Part shown: in pieces, positions 24,901 through 36,272 of the stretch
Position numbering within the stretch: the stretch's first letter is position 1
How the letters are laid out: every line of letters begins with the position of its first letter
Origin: Takifugu bimaculatus
Lineage: Eukaryota; Chordata; Actinopteri; Tetraodontiformes; Tetraodontidae
Direction of reading: 5' to 3'
Assembly: GCA_004026145.2 (NCBI GenBank)
Contig: CP034990.1
Span: 9,783,066-9,847,065, forward strand
DNA: 64,000 nt
The notes under the pieces: generated by a model
What the model was told of the DNA's origin: nothing
Databases searched by the model: none
The model's input: the letters and a program-made list of their open reading frames with translations, nothing else
Position numbers and translations under genes: made by a program

Positions 24901-27900
24901 TCCCAAATTCCTCTTCTTCATCATCTGAATCAGACTCACAGACCGGTTCCGGTTCAGCGTTGTTGCCGACTTTTGTGAAAGCTCTTACAATAAGATAATG
25001 ACGGTATCATAGCCCATGTGTCTACAATCCACCCGCATATGGTGGCATAACTTGCCCGCCGCTGCCTCATAGATGTGGCTGGGCGCGGTTATCTTGTCGC
25101 GGCAGTAGGTGCGGAAGATGGCCGCCCTCTCCTGCACCTACCAAAGGCGCACAGCAGATTTTGGAACTCGGTCCACACACAAGGCGCACCATATTATAAG
25201 GCGCACCGTCGATTTTTGAGAAAATCTAAAAAAAATCTCTTTTAGGTGCGCCTTATAGTCGTGAAAATACGGTATCAATATTATGGAGTCTATTCGATGG
25301 TGCTGCTGGCAGGATTATTATATTATTATTTAGTCCTCATTCATTTTTATTGTGTTCATCTATTGTGTCAGGTGTTCATCATCCGTATCACCAATGTCTG
25401 TCCTCCTGTGTAACCGGAGCCGTTTTGTCCCAGTAGCCATCACTTTGCACACCAGATCAGTTCATTGATAAAATATTAATGATTAAGCCATCTGTGAGAT
25501 ATTGACACCCCTATCTGTGTTTGTTGTCTTCGTGTTCAAAAGCGTAGTGGGATGTGACCAGTTTGCCTTCTGGCAGCTCTGTCAGCTGAAAAGAGTGTCA
25601 TTTAACATCCACCCCCTCCTGACTAGCATTTCACATCTAGGTCAGTCTGTTTACACGGACCTGAGTATTTTGGTTCGAAGCAACATCCCTGTTTTGAGCA
25701 CGTTCAGGATACTGCATTTACACGACCTTGGAAAAAAGGAGTTATTCATTCCTGGTGGTTGTGGCGTTGAACACAAACCGTGACAAAACTGACATCTGTC
25801 AAAATGTGGCCATTGTGGTTCCTTGCAGAGTTGGCACTTTAAATTTTAGGACCTCGCCTGTGATCTCATAAAATTTGAAAGTAGATGGATCTGAGCCACG
25901 TCTTTGGTTCTTAAAATCCTGATTCGGCATCGCCACGACGACAGTTAAAGGGTTTTGTCAGGAGCAGCTGGCTTTATTTTTGTAACCGGAAATGCTTTTG
26001 ATTTTCATCCATTTCTGCAGAGATTTTTTGAGTAATGATTAAACTGTGAAGCCAAATCCCAGATTTATACATTTGTACTGTTAGGGTGAGTAAATGTTAG
26101 TATTGCTCAGATAGAATCTAATTTTGTTTTACCATAACAAACTAAACAGGTGGCTCTTGTTCCCATGAAGGCATTTCGGCACCACACCCTTCCTTCATTC
26201 TTTCACTGATACACCTTTTGCAAATTGCCGGCCATTGAACTCTATATTGCACTGGTTGAACGTTTGAATGTTTTATTATATTTATTATTATTTTATCACA
26301 ACAAAGAAGAACTTTGCTCTTTATTGAAAAGCAAAACATTAGGTGAAGCTAGTAAAGATCAAGAATTAGCACAACCTGTTATCATGGTCGTACAACCATA
26401 ATAGTTTTTGTGTTGATAATTTTTATTTGTGTGCGTGGATCACTGTTTGGAGTCCTTATACTGCATCAAAGATGAACGCACACCTCAGATAAGTTCCTAT
26501 CGGCATATTTTTGCCGTCTCCACAGCAGGTACTCTGCCCACTTCACTCCTGTTCCGAAGGCAGATTTAAAAGCTATTAAAGTCATGGAAAATAACTCAAA
26601 TGTCCTTTACTTGACAAAAACCGTTGTGATGGGCCACCTCCAATGAATGGCACATTTCTGAGATACTACTGCTGCTGGAGGAGCATGAATAATGTTACGT
26701 GGACAGAATGTTTTTTATCCTTACAGGAGTCTCTGCTCTGTAGAACCCTGTTCACGTAGATTACATAACAGTCATAACAGGCTAGAGGGATTATCTGATA
26801 ACAGCACGCAGAGTCCATGTGCTCCAGAGGCAGGAGTATGACTGAGATGTAACTTGATCTCAGGAGGTGGAGTATTGGATAACAATGATGACAATATCAC
26901 GTGATGACTGGGGAGGGTGGAGAGAGGGTTTATTGGGAAATGAAACCTATTGCTGATGTAGGAGACATGGCAGTGTTTACATTCTGGGCTTGCTTTATAA
27001 TAGACCAAATCAATCTCCTCATAAGAGTGGCAGAAATTGCCATTTTTCGGCAAAATGTTACCTCAAACTTTAAAAGAATACAGTAAAAGATGTGTTCTTT
27101 GTTATGTGGTGTATTAATCATAAAGGACTGAAAGAGCGGGTTGTGTTTGGATTGCAGGGTGTCTGCAACTGAGGCTTTTACCCTGAAATGAAACCCAAGT
27201 ATTATGTGACAAATGCTGGAGTCTGTAGTGTGCACAGGGAAAACAGAGTGGTTCTCAGGAGTACTCTATCTCCATTTGTAGAGAAAAAAAAAGACTTTGT
27301 TTGGAGCCAATTTTCAGTGACTTTCTGTTTCTGTGCAAAGAAAGTCAATGAAGTAAAATAGCAGCTTTTTACTCGGTCTCCTTTTAACTGGCCTGTTTAG
27401 TATTGAGTCAGAATGATTCAACATTAAACCCTGTCTGTGGATGCTGGTCTTAGGCAAATGATCCTGGGAGATTCTTTGAAATGAGTTGTGCTGGAAGTCT
27501 GCAGCTGTTTTTGTCAGGGCCGAACAAATGAAACGAATGCTCAAGATAAAAGGTGAGCCGGCTGCAAAAATGGATTGGGGCATCCTCTTTTGAGATATCC
27601 TGAGGTGAACAGCATCATCCATGTCTGTCTTTCAGTGCAATGGCTGCTGGGCTCAGTGTCTTAAAGCTGGACACATTTAAAGGTGAAACCCTTAATTGGC
27701 TTAGTAGCAGAGTGTGCCTGCATATGTCTGCACCCACAGAGTCTTTTCACTGTGTTTATGCGTATGTGGACAAAACTAGTTAGTGGAAATGTCAGCGTGG
27801 GATGGCAGAGCAGCCTGTTGCAAGGAAAAGTGTGACACCAGATACAGTGGTATGAGAAAGTTTGGGCACCCCCTCTGAGGTTGTGTAATAATGGACTCTG

Positions 27901-30900
27901 ACTTCACACAAAATTATCATGGTGGCATGTCCTTCATTTTCCCATAAGAGCCACACAGGATTTTAAGTATTCATAGTATGCAATTGTATGAAATTAAATC
28001 AAATGTAAAAAATAGGCTGTGCAAAAACCCTTGTCATTTTGTTGCTTTGATGGCCTGTAACTAATCATCACAAGATTATTAGACACACAAAGCTGGTTTG
28101 GTGAGCTCGTGACCTTGAACTTAATGACAAAAAGGTATTTAAGGTGGCCCAATGCCAGTTTTCATTCTGTTTGAGCTGCAACACGGGAGCCTCAAAACAA
28201 CTTTCTGATCACCTCAAAACCAAGATTATTCAGCATTATGGTTTAGGGCAGGCATGGGCAAACTAAGGCCCGGGGGCCACACGCGGCCCGTTAAACGTTT
28301 TAATCTGGCCCGCCAAACTTGAAAAATTAAATGAATAAACCTTGTTAATGTTAAATTTTCACTGCAATTCTGGTGTTTTCCCACTAGAAAAAAGACAGTC
28401 AGGAGGAGAGTGATGGTGATATCCTGAAGGATAACAGAACTTTCAGTGCTTTAAAATAGAAATGGTTATTAATTTTTTTTTAAAAAGGCACATTTTATTC
28501 ATTTGATTTTAAGTTTTTTAAGACTCATTCCAAAGTCAGATATTTTGTCTCTTCATTTTCATTTGAAATTAAAGCACATGTTTTAAAGCAGCATGTTTTC
28601 TCCATATCCCAAGATATTTTTTCTCCAATGAGGTGAGGTTACCAAAGCACTCCATCCATCCATCTGCTCCTGGTCCGGCCCCTTTGTCAAATGTTAGAAC
28701 CCATTGTGGCCCACAAATCAAAATGTTTGCCCACCCCTGGTTTAGGGGAAGGTTACAAAAAGCGGTCCAAAAGATTTCAGCTGTCAGTTTCCACTGTCAG
28801 GAACATTGTGAGGAAATGGAAGGCCACGGGCACAGTTCTTGTTAAGCCCAGAAGTGGTAGGCCAAGAAAAATTGCAGAGAGGCAAAGACAAAGGATGGTC
28901 AGAATGGTTAAAAACAACCCACAGACCACCTCCAAAGACTTGCAAGGATATCTTGCTGCAGACGGTGTCACTGTGCATCGGTCAACAGTACAGCACAACT
29001 TGCACAAGGAAAGGCTGTACGGAAGAGTGATGCGGAAGGAGCCTTTTCTTCACAGTCGCCACAAACTGAGTCGGCTGAGGTATGCGAAAGAAAATTTGTA
29101 CAAGCCAGTATCATTTTGGATTAAGATACTGTGGACTGATGAAACAAAAATTGAATTGTTTGGTCACAACAAGAGGCGATATGCATGACGGCAAAAGAAC
29201 ACAGAATTCGAAGAAAAACACCTGCTTCCCACAGTAAAATTTGGTGGAGGTTCCATCCTGCTGTGGGGCTGTGTGGCCAGTGCTGGTACTGGGAATCTTG
29301 TTAAAATTGAGGGTCGCATGGATTCCACTCAGTATCAGCAGATTCTTGAGAATAATGTTCAGGAGTCTGTTACAAAGTTGAAGTTGCGCCAGGGATGGGT
29401 GTTTCAACAAGACAATGAGCCCAAATATTGCTCAAAATCTACTTGAGCATTCATGCAGAGGAACAAGTACAATGTTTTGGAATCCCAGTCCCCAGATTTG
29501 AATATCATCGAGAATCTGTGGGATGACTTGAAGCAGGCTCGGAATCCTTCAAACATCACTGAATTGCAGAGGTTTTGCCAGGTGGAATGGGCCAAAATAC
29601 CATCATCCAGGATCCAGACACTCATACAGGCTGTTATTTTTGCAAAAGGAGGCTCTACTAAATACTAATATGATTTTTCTATTAAGGTGCCCAAATTTAT
29701 GCACAGGCCTTTTTTTGTTTTGGGGCATATTGCACATTTTCTGTTAACCCAATAAACCTCATTTCACTGCTGAAATATGATTGTGTTCATCAGTTATTTG
29801 ATATATCAAAATTAAGTTGTGAATTAAAACACCCAATGATTGGTGAATAAAAATAATGCCAATTGTCAAGGGTGCCCAAACTTTCTCATACCACTGTAAT
29901 TCCCCAACTCCTGCCATGTCGAGCACAAAGTAATTGTTCCTGTTTTTATTAGAAGTTCTGTTTTTAAAGGAATAGTCTGTCAAGAAGAATTGATTCGCAC
30001 CACGTCCCAGGCAGCAACACTAATTGTATCCTTGTTTGAATTATATATTTTATCAAAAGTGTACTGAAAAAATACAGAGGACAGAAGTCTTTAAACAGCA
30101 TCTGTCTCAGCAATCGCTGGTGTCTTTTTTTTCATTTAAATTTCCGGTTGCTCAGATCTAACAGTGGAAGTATTTTGATGTCTCCCTGAGATGATGCCAA
30201 GTATTTAAAAAATGCTTGTTTGCTGAAGGGAGGTTGGCTTTTGGGGCAACGCTCCAGCCTAAACTTGGCTGATCGATGACTTCATATCTCTGCACCGACA
30301 TGGTTGATAATGTTCCCCCAGTTGACAGGATTCTCTGCCTGCTGTGTGCATCTGTGTTAATGTTACACCAGTAAAAAGGGAAAAGTATAGATGAAAATGA
30401 TGGTTTCACTGCAATTGCTAACAGTGTTTCTGTGCTGCGAAAATGACCAAATCAAGTTTTATCTGTTTAGCTACTTCGGCTTCGAGATGCTATTTTGTTA
30501 ATATACAAGCAGTGACAAAAGAAAGCTGCTCTTGGCAGTGCCCTGTCAGGGTGACATCTGTGTCTCTGGAAGTGACTTTTGGCAGTTTTCTCTGGTAACA
30601 TCGAGTGCATTGACTTGACTGACATTGGTTGTTTGTTTCCCTGTTCCACAGTAATAATTACCGTAATGTTCTTCATTATACTTTGTAAAATAAAGGTTTT
30701 GACTTATCTATTTGATAAGCATTCTGTGCTAGAATGAGATGAATATTCAACTCACCGATCCTAAAATTTCCATTCTGTTTGCGGCTCAGCTTGCACGAGG
30801 AGGTCATAGATTTCTACAGCTACATCTCCCCACGACCAGAGGAGGAGAAAATGAGGCTGGAGGTGGTCGACAGAATCAAGGGGGTCATCCATGACCTGTG

Positions 30901-33900
30901 GCCCAGTGCTGAGGTAGGAATCCTTCTTAACTGGAAATCTTTATTCCTCTTGATTCCAGGATTGTGGACAAATATTGTTTATTTGTTTTTTTTAGGTTTT
31001 CACTTAGTTTGTTTTGTTATATCACAGCTGTTATTACAGCTCTCTACGTTCTTTACTTTTCTTTTTTCTTCAAAGTTCCTTTTCAAAATAAGCCACTCCG
31101 GAGCCGATTTTGCAAGGCTCCAATTTCTGGTGATCTGGCCAAAACGGAAGCAAAGTTTTGCGTTTTCACTCAAACAAAACATCATTGTGTAAACGTGGAA
31201 GTAGTCAACAAACAAATATGGTCCTACAAGCTGCTTAGCTTTGGACATGTGACTGCACTGTTGATACTACTGGTTGATGTGGGATGAAAGTGGGCGAGTA
31301 AGGAAGGTTGGATCAAGGCTTAATTCTATTTCTAACACCAATCTATGTGCCAGGGTTTAAAGGAGTTATAGTTACATGAATAGCGGGCAGGTTAAGAGCT
31401 CAGAGGCTTTATGGACAGGTTCTATTGCCAGTTTTGCCAACAACTTTCACATCAGTGTGACATTGCATGTAGTCTATTAGACAAATATGAATCCTAATGT
31501 TCATGGTCACAGCAAAATGTTTTATTTAAATTTGTAAATGATATAGAACATGATTTTGGTGCTGGAATTAGTACTGGCAGTGTAAAGGATAAAGAGCATA
31601 AAACCCTTGTGCGACCTTTGTATGCTTCACTTACGTGTGTATCTCTGTGTGTTCCACTTCTGCAGGTTCAAGTGTTTGGAAGCTTCAGCACTGGTCTTTA
31701 TCTGCCAACAAGGTGTGTTATTGATCATATTTATTTACTACGTACATGTATGCAGGCATATTGGCTCGGATGCACTATTCACAAGGGTAAATCGGCTATC
31801 GTCTACATAGAAACACTAAATAGCACTTCAACACAGAACCACGCAAGCAAGTTGCTCAGTTTGCTGTTCTCCTGACACCATGCTGAGAACATTAGTAGGC
31901 TGTTCTGCAGAGCACACTTGTCAGTGGCTGGTCTCATATGTCTGACTGCATGTTGCTCTCTTGTGTAAAAGTCCTCCAGACTTTTGGTCATAACACAGGT
32001 TATGGACGCAGTTTCCTTATGCTCGTGCACAGGCAACAAGTGCTATTCAATGAGCCTTAAACAGAATGGGAAATACTTCATTGTTTTTGTCACGATGTTC
32101 ATATTATATTTGGCTTTTTTTTGCTGCTCCTGTTTATTGTTTCTGTTGCCTGTTTCCACCAGTGACATTGATTTGGTGGTTTTTGGAAAGTGGGAGACGC
32201 TCCCACTTTGGACACTGGAAGAAGCTCTCCGGAAAAGAAATGTCGCTGATGAGACCTCTATTAAGGTTCTGGATAAGGCTACGGTAAGTCTCAAACTCAG
32301 TTGTATAATTTAACTATTTATCTAACGAAAATAAGGGGTCCTTAACATCTTTGGTGTCATTTAAAGTTATTAGTTAAAGACTTCAGTGGCCTCATTTTGT
32401 AGAAGCTATGACATTTGGCAGATGAGGTTGTTAAAGCTTTGCATAGCTTTTAATATTTCCTGTCCTTACAGCAATTATAATTATCAAAAGTAAATACTGA
32501 GAATGCAGTTTTCCCACATCCTGACGGAAGCAGTCATATTTCCATGCTTATCTGGATCTGCAGCATGTGGTTGTCGGAGTCACGAGTCTGTTGTTTTTCA
32601 ACCCATACCTGGTCCACAGTTTTGATGCATGGTGGCGGAGTTGCTGCTGAATGGTGTTGCCATATGTGTGCACTTATGTTGGAAGTTTTTCCCCTTTCAT
32701 AGTAGTAATAGTAATAACTACGTCCTCATCACACAGACAATGAATTGATCCCCCGCTGCAACTTTAAATCTGTTGCACCCCCCCCCCCCCCATCTTCTCG
32801 CCACCCTGCTAGCCATGCGTAAATGTTATGAAGTATCAAGTTACTCAAAATAGAAGTACTGTCATCACAGCACGCGTGAGCAGTGATGCCTTCACGTTCT
32901 CCTTAGAGACTCAGACAAAGCAATGCGGAATGAAGAACAGGTGGAAACCACTATCAATAAGATTAATCGCATCCCTTGTAAATCCTCAGGTTTCTGTCAT
33001 TTGATTTTATGTTGTCCTTTGGTAGTTTGACATTTGCTGCCACTCCAGTTAAATGTAAATCATGTCACTGTGAGCTGTAGAAATATGCACTGTTGGTTTG
33101 TACATTTTATAATGACTTCCCTATATGCTAAATTTAATAATTATATGGTTTAGCATGTGAAAACATCACAGGTAACTTTGAGTTAGCCCTTATATGAAGC
33201 TGATACTTTGATCCAAACCAAGTTAAAGTGTTTTAAAGCTTTTCACGGTCGTGTTTAAAACTATTAAAGATTTGTGTTGGTGTTTTTGCAGAGATTTGGT
33301 TGTCTGTCCATCTGACTTTATTTTCTTATGTGACTTTAGGGATGTTTCGTTGTGTTTCATTTCAGCTTGCATGTCAGGATGCAGATTACAATATAAATCT
33401 TTGGGGATTTTAACAATGGATTACACATAGGAGATTGTTGTGATTATTGTGGACTGGTAGTTACAGTGGGAATCTCTGAAAGAGGTGCTGTTGTTGGCCA
33501 GTTGCACTGAGTATTTGCACTTGTATTTGTCCCGTGTTCCCAGGTTCCCATCATCAAACTGACTGACTCCTTCACAGAAGTCAAAGTGGACATCAGCTTT
33601 AATATGAAGAGTGGTGTTAAAGCTGCCCAGCTGATCAAAGAATTCAAAGAGGTACAATGTCTCTTCTGCTGTCAGCACATCATTGACACATTGACACAGA
33701 GGGAACTGTGTAGCCATGGACTTGCTGATTTGTATGCACAGTATTTGAACAGCTTTATAGCAAGTGAATTCATTGTTTAGAATTTATATACTTCCTGTTT
33801 GCTTCCGTACATGAAAACATAGTCTTTAATGATGTATCTCTGTTTCTTTGGTTCTGTAGAAATACCCTGTATTGCCTTACCTGGTCTTGGTGCTAAAACA

Positions 33901-36272
33901 ATTCCTGCTGCAGAGAGACCTCAATGAGGTTTTTACTGGTGGAATTGGGTCCTACAGTCTCTTCCTCATGGCTGTCAGCTTCCTGCAGGTCAGATAAATT
34001 TGGTCATCAGAAAGAATCAGAAATGCACTTCCATCATTTCAGTCTTTTTGATATAGTTTTGTCTGACATGTAGATGCAAGAGAACTTTCCCTCCCAATAA
34101 TCAAGTCTGAAATTTTTCAAACTGCGTTTTCCAGCTCCACTACAGAGAAGATGTGTGCAGTCCTAACATCAACATCGGCGTTCTGCTTATCGAATTCTTT
34201 GAGCTGTACGGCCGCCACTTCAACTACCTGAAAACAGGCATCCGGATAAAAGATGGGGGTTGTTACGTTGCAAAAGATGAGGTCCAGAAAAACTTGATGG
34301 ATGGCTACAGGCCCTCAATGCTCTACATCGAGGACCCGCTCCAGCCAGGTAAGTGCTGGGGAAGAACGTGTTTGAATTTCCCTTGAAAATTGACACCCTT
34401 TGTGTGATTCCTACATCATAATGTCGTCCTTTGGTACTCCAGATAATGATGTTGGCCGGAGTTCATATGGTGCCATGCAGGTGAAGCAAGCCTTTGACTA
34501 TGCCTATGTGGTGCTCAGCCATGCTGTGTCTCCCATTGCCAAGTACTACCCTAATATTGACACTGAGAGGTGAGAACATAAACTGGCTGCCATTCCCTCC
34601 ACACTGCCGTATGAACTTAGGGATAACGAATATGCTTCCTCCTGTGTCCCATCAGCATACTTGGCCGGATAATAAGAGTAACGCAGGAAGTGGATGAATA
34701 CAGGGAATGGATCCGGAAGAACTGGGCGAGTCCGTCTCAGCATGAGCTCGCAGTGAACAGTATGTTTAAACTTTTCCCCCTGTTCATGATAGAATTGTAA
34801 AAAATAGTCATATTAAAGCCCGAATTGACAAATAATCCAAATTGTGAAAGTTAATAAAATAAAAGGCTCTGGAGAGCAGCAGTGACAAATCATTATTTAA
34901 AGAAAACACGATTTACTATATGTTATGGTAATAGTTGATGCAGAGAAAGATGATGACTAGATTAAGTTGATTATTCAGTATATTAAATGTGTTTATTATT
35001 TGTGTTGTTTATTTAGTGTCTTTTCATACAAAAAACAGTTCTGTTTACATTTGTCGCTTGTCTCTCTCTGTAGGAAACGATGTCTCACTGTCCCAGCAGC
35101 TCGACCAGTGCAACAATAACGTACCAGATGGCGACGCCGTGGTTCTCCCCTCAGCTCCCCGGAGCAAAACCTCGTCCAACTCTTCCTCGCCGTCGCCGTC
35201 GCTGCGCTCCTCTCCCTCTTCCTCTCCACTGTCTCCTTCCACGTCCTCCAGCTCCAGCGATGCGGTTAGTCTCTTGGTGACAAAGCTTCAAACATTCGGT
35301 CGTATTTGCCTAAAGTTGTTGTGCATCACATTCGTTGGAGAGATTGGCTTCGATATCAGTTGTTTTGTGTTTGCCTCAGGACTCTGATGGCACGCCATGC
35401 AAAACAGCCAAGCAGCAGGCTGGTCGGGGCGCCAGCACCCACAGAGAAAAGTCTGCCACTGTCAGTAATCACAGGACTCAGAGCCACACTCCCAACTCTA
35501 CATCTGGAAACAACAAGGGGGGAAAGGTACGCAGCGTTTTATCGTTATACCAACTATATCTACAGTAAGAAGTTGCTGTTAAGACTTTGTGTTGCTGCCT
35601 ACGTACTTTTCACAGTCTTCAGTAGGATTTTTCATTGAAGTGTTTTTTTTATGTCGTGCAATCATAATTGATTTTAGAGCTGTGATATCACATCAGCCAA
35701 TGTTGCATCTAATATTTTTGGATCTTAATTGTGCAGCCCTCACCATTGATTACGTGGCTGTATTTGACTTGTGTGACTGAGCTGTAGAAAATTAGGACCA
35801 TATGCAGAAAAAATACTGGACTTTTTTTTTTCTCTTAAATTGTAAGGATTCTGTTACTCTGTCAGTGGTTTCAAAAAGATCTCCTGGAAAAAAGGGAGCT
35901 CAAAAGCCCCTACCATGATTAAAAAAAAAAAGAATCCCTTTTTTATTTATCTGACCATACAGAAGGCTTAAAATTTAATCTGATAATTGACAGGCTTACT
36001 GTGATTGCTAAAAACACAGTAAAAACAAATTAGTTCATTCTTCTTCCCTGCCAACAATGTGTTATGTTGAATATCAAAGGAGAATTTTGACCATTTTTTC
36101 CTTGGTTTTCCCTCTGCAGGCCAGAACATCTCGATCTCATCAGAAGAGTGGCAACCATGGTCAGCAGAGCTCCTCCAGCAGCAAAACTCATCAAAATAAA
36201 CCACACCACCAAGGCAACAACAAGAAAAGAAAAAATGTGCGAGACTCTACACAAGAGGATCTTTGCAGATAG
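18973..36272 (+). CDS. tent4b: Non-canonical poly(A) RNA polymerase TENT4B (PAPD5), complete, 12 coding exons, 673 aa
   Basis: Coding exons: 18973-19529, 30790-30913, 31666-31712, 32163-32283, 33544-33651, 33860-33988, 34135-34348, 34443-34569, 34656-34759, 35074-35264, 35380-35526, 36120-36272 (stop TAG). Every phase matches, giving 673 aa. The N-terminus MDPRIAWFQPEQ is the long form found in vertebrate TENT4B. KRKRDNKAS and GTPWKVRNY precede the catalytic core. Nucleotidyltransferase motif: GSF (232-234), S243, catalytic D244 and D246 (DID) and D299 (VKVDIS). The PAP central domain and recognition motif follow (YVAKDEVQKN, GAMQVKQAFDYAY). A Ser-rich tail and a basic end KKRKN...DLCR follow; the human protein also ends DLCR. 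Known role: nuclear oligoadenylation and mixed tailing of RNAs for trimming or stabilisation (TRAMP-like). Intron 1 (11.3 kb) holds several transposons. Confidence 0.97.
19531..19570 (+). repeat. Tandem 21-bp duplication at the TENT4B exon 1 donor
   Basis: TAAGAATCCCTTTAATGGG occurs at 19531 and again at 19552, 21 bases apart. The first copy supplies the GTAAGA donor (GT at 19530-19531). The second is preceded by GGGC rather than GGGT, so it lacks a GT donor. Confidence 0.85.
19571..21671. other. TENT4B intron 1, first part: nothing recognised
   Basis: AT-rich intronic sequence without recognisable exons, repeats or RNA genes. Short open frames show no family features. Confidence 0.5.
21672..21870 (-). 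mobile_element. L2-like LINE 3'-end fragment (antisense)
   Basis: The segment CCCAGGGCCTGACCCCAACA followed by AAGGAAAAACTCCCTT is the reverse complement of the 3' UTR seen in the complete L2 of this window: near 57265-57330 are GGGGAGTTTTTCCTTGCC and GGGGTCAGGCCCTGGG. It is a degraded 3' fragment of a related but not identical family. Boundaries are approximate. Confidence 0.65.
21871..24636. other. TENT4B intron 1, middle: nothing recognised
   Basis: No coding exon, RNA gene or classifiable transposon was seen. There are a few short low-complexity runs only. Confidence 0.45.
24639..25272 (-). mobile_element. Non-autonomous pogo/Tigger-like DNA transposon with 27-bp TIRs and TA target site
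   Basis: Terminal inverted repeats 24639-24665 and 25246-25272 start CCGTATTTTC and end AAGGCGCAC, with 25 of 27 matches. TA dinucleotides at 24637-24638 and 25273-25274 are the target-site duplication of the Tc1/mariner/pogo superfamily. On the minus strand, about 24830-24940 reads as an acidic open segment (ESDSDDEEEEF, LFNSDTEDENFDGF) ending in a stop followed by AATAAA. This looks like the C-terminal end of a pogo/Tigger-type transposase, so the element appears to be a deletion derivative of an autonomous one. Superfamily rests on the TA site and the acidic tail. The name is not certain. Confidence 0.75.
25275..27842. other. TENT4B intron 1, late part: nothing recognised
   Basis: Ordinary AT-rich intron with a short (ATT) run near 25316-25332. 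No exon, RNA gene or classifiable transposon was identified. Confidence 0.45.
28249..28739. mobile_element. Non-autonomous hAT element (Charlie-like) nested in the Tc1-like element
   Basis: The ends CAGGCATGGGCAAAC and GTTTGCCCACCCCTG are inverted repeats with two mismatches. They are flanked by an exact 8-bp duplication GTTTAGGG at 28241-28248 and 28740-28747, the hAT signature. The 491-bp body contains AAGGCCCGGGGGCCACACGC, typical of fish hAT MITEs, and no transposase. It is younger than the Tc1-like element because it interrupts it. Confidence 0.92.
28750..29668 (+). pseudogene. Tc1-like transposase, inactivated
   Basis: One frame reads through a helix-turn-helix region (KRFQLSVSTVRNIVRKWK), an AT-hook-like GRPRK, and the DDE core: WTDETK (Asp codon 29138), QQDNEPK (Asp 29411) and IIENLW (Glu 29510), to a TAA at 29666-29668. 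Two in-frame TGA codons break it, at 29186-29188 (normally a Trp position in the family) and 29444-29446. The second Asp and the Glu are 33 codons apart. Tc1 elements normally have 34 residues between them, so about two codons are lost near VLESQSPDLN. The N-terminal codons lie just after the hAT insertion. Confidence 0.9.
29899..30789. other. TENT4B intron 1, end: nothing recognised
   Basis: Intron sequence up to the acceptor AG at 30788-30789. No additional exon was seen. Confidence 0.5.
32778..32791 (+). repeat. Homopolymer C14
   Basis: Fourteen consecutive C in TENT4B intron 4, seen directly. It is a likely site of sequencing length error. Confidence 0.9.

Larger units (their letters stand above)
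27845..29896 (+). mobile_element. Tc1-like DNA transposon with TA target duplication, interrupted by a hAT element
   Basis: Terminal inverted repeats CAGTGGTATGAGAAAGTTTG (27845) and its reverse complement at the right end (to 29896) are flanked by TA at 27843-27844 and 29897-29898. About 1.55 kb remains after removing the nested hAT insertion (28249-28739 plus its 8-bp duplication), the usual Tc1 size. A transposase pseudogene lies between the inverted repeats. The element sits in TENT4B intron 1. Confidence 0.93.

Noticed and set aside
34996..35242. Arg/Glu-rich minus-strand frames
   Set aside because: They are the antisense of the Ser-rich TENT4B exon 10.
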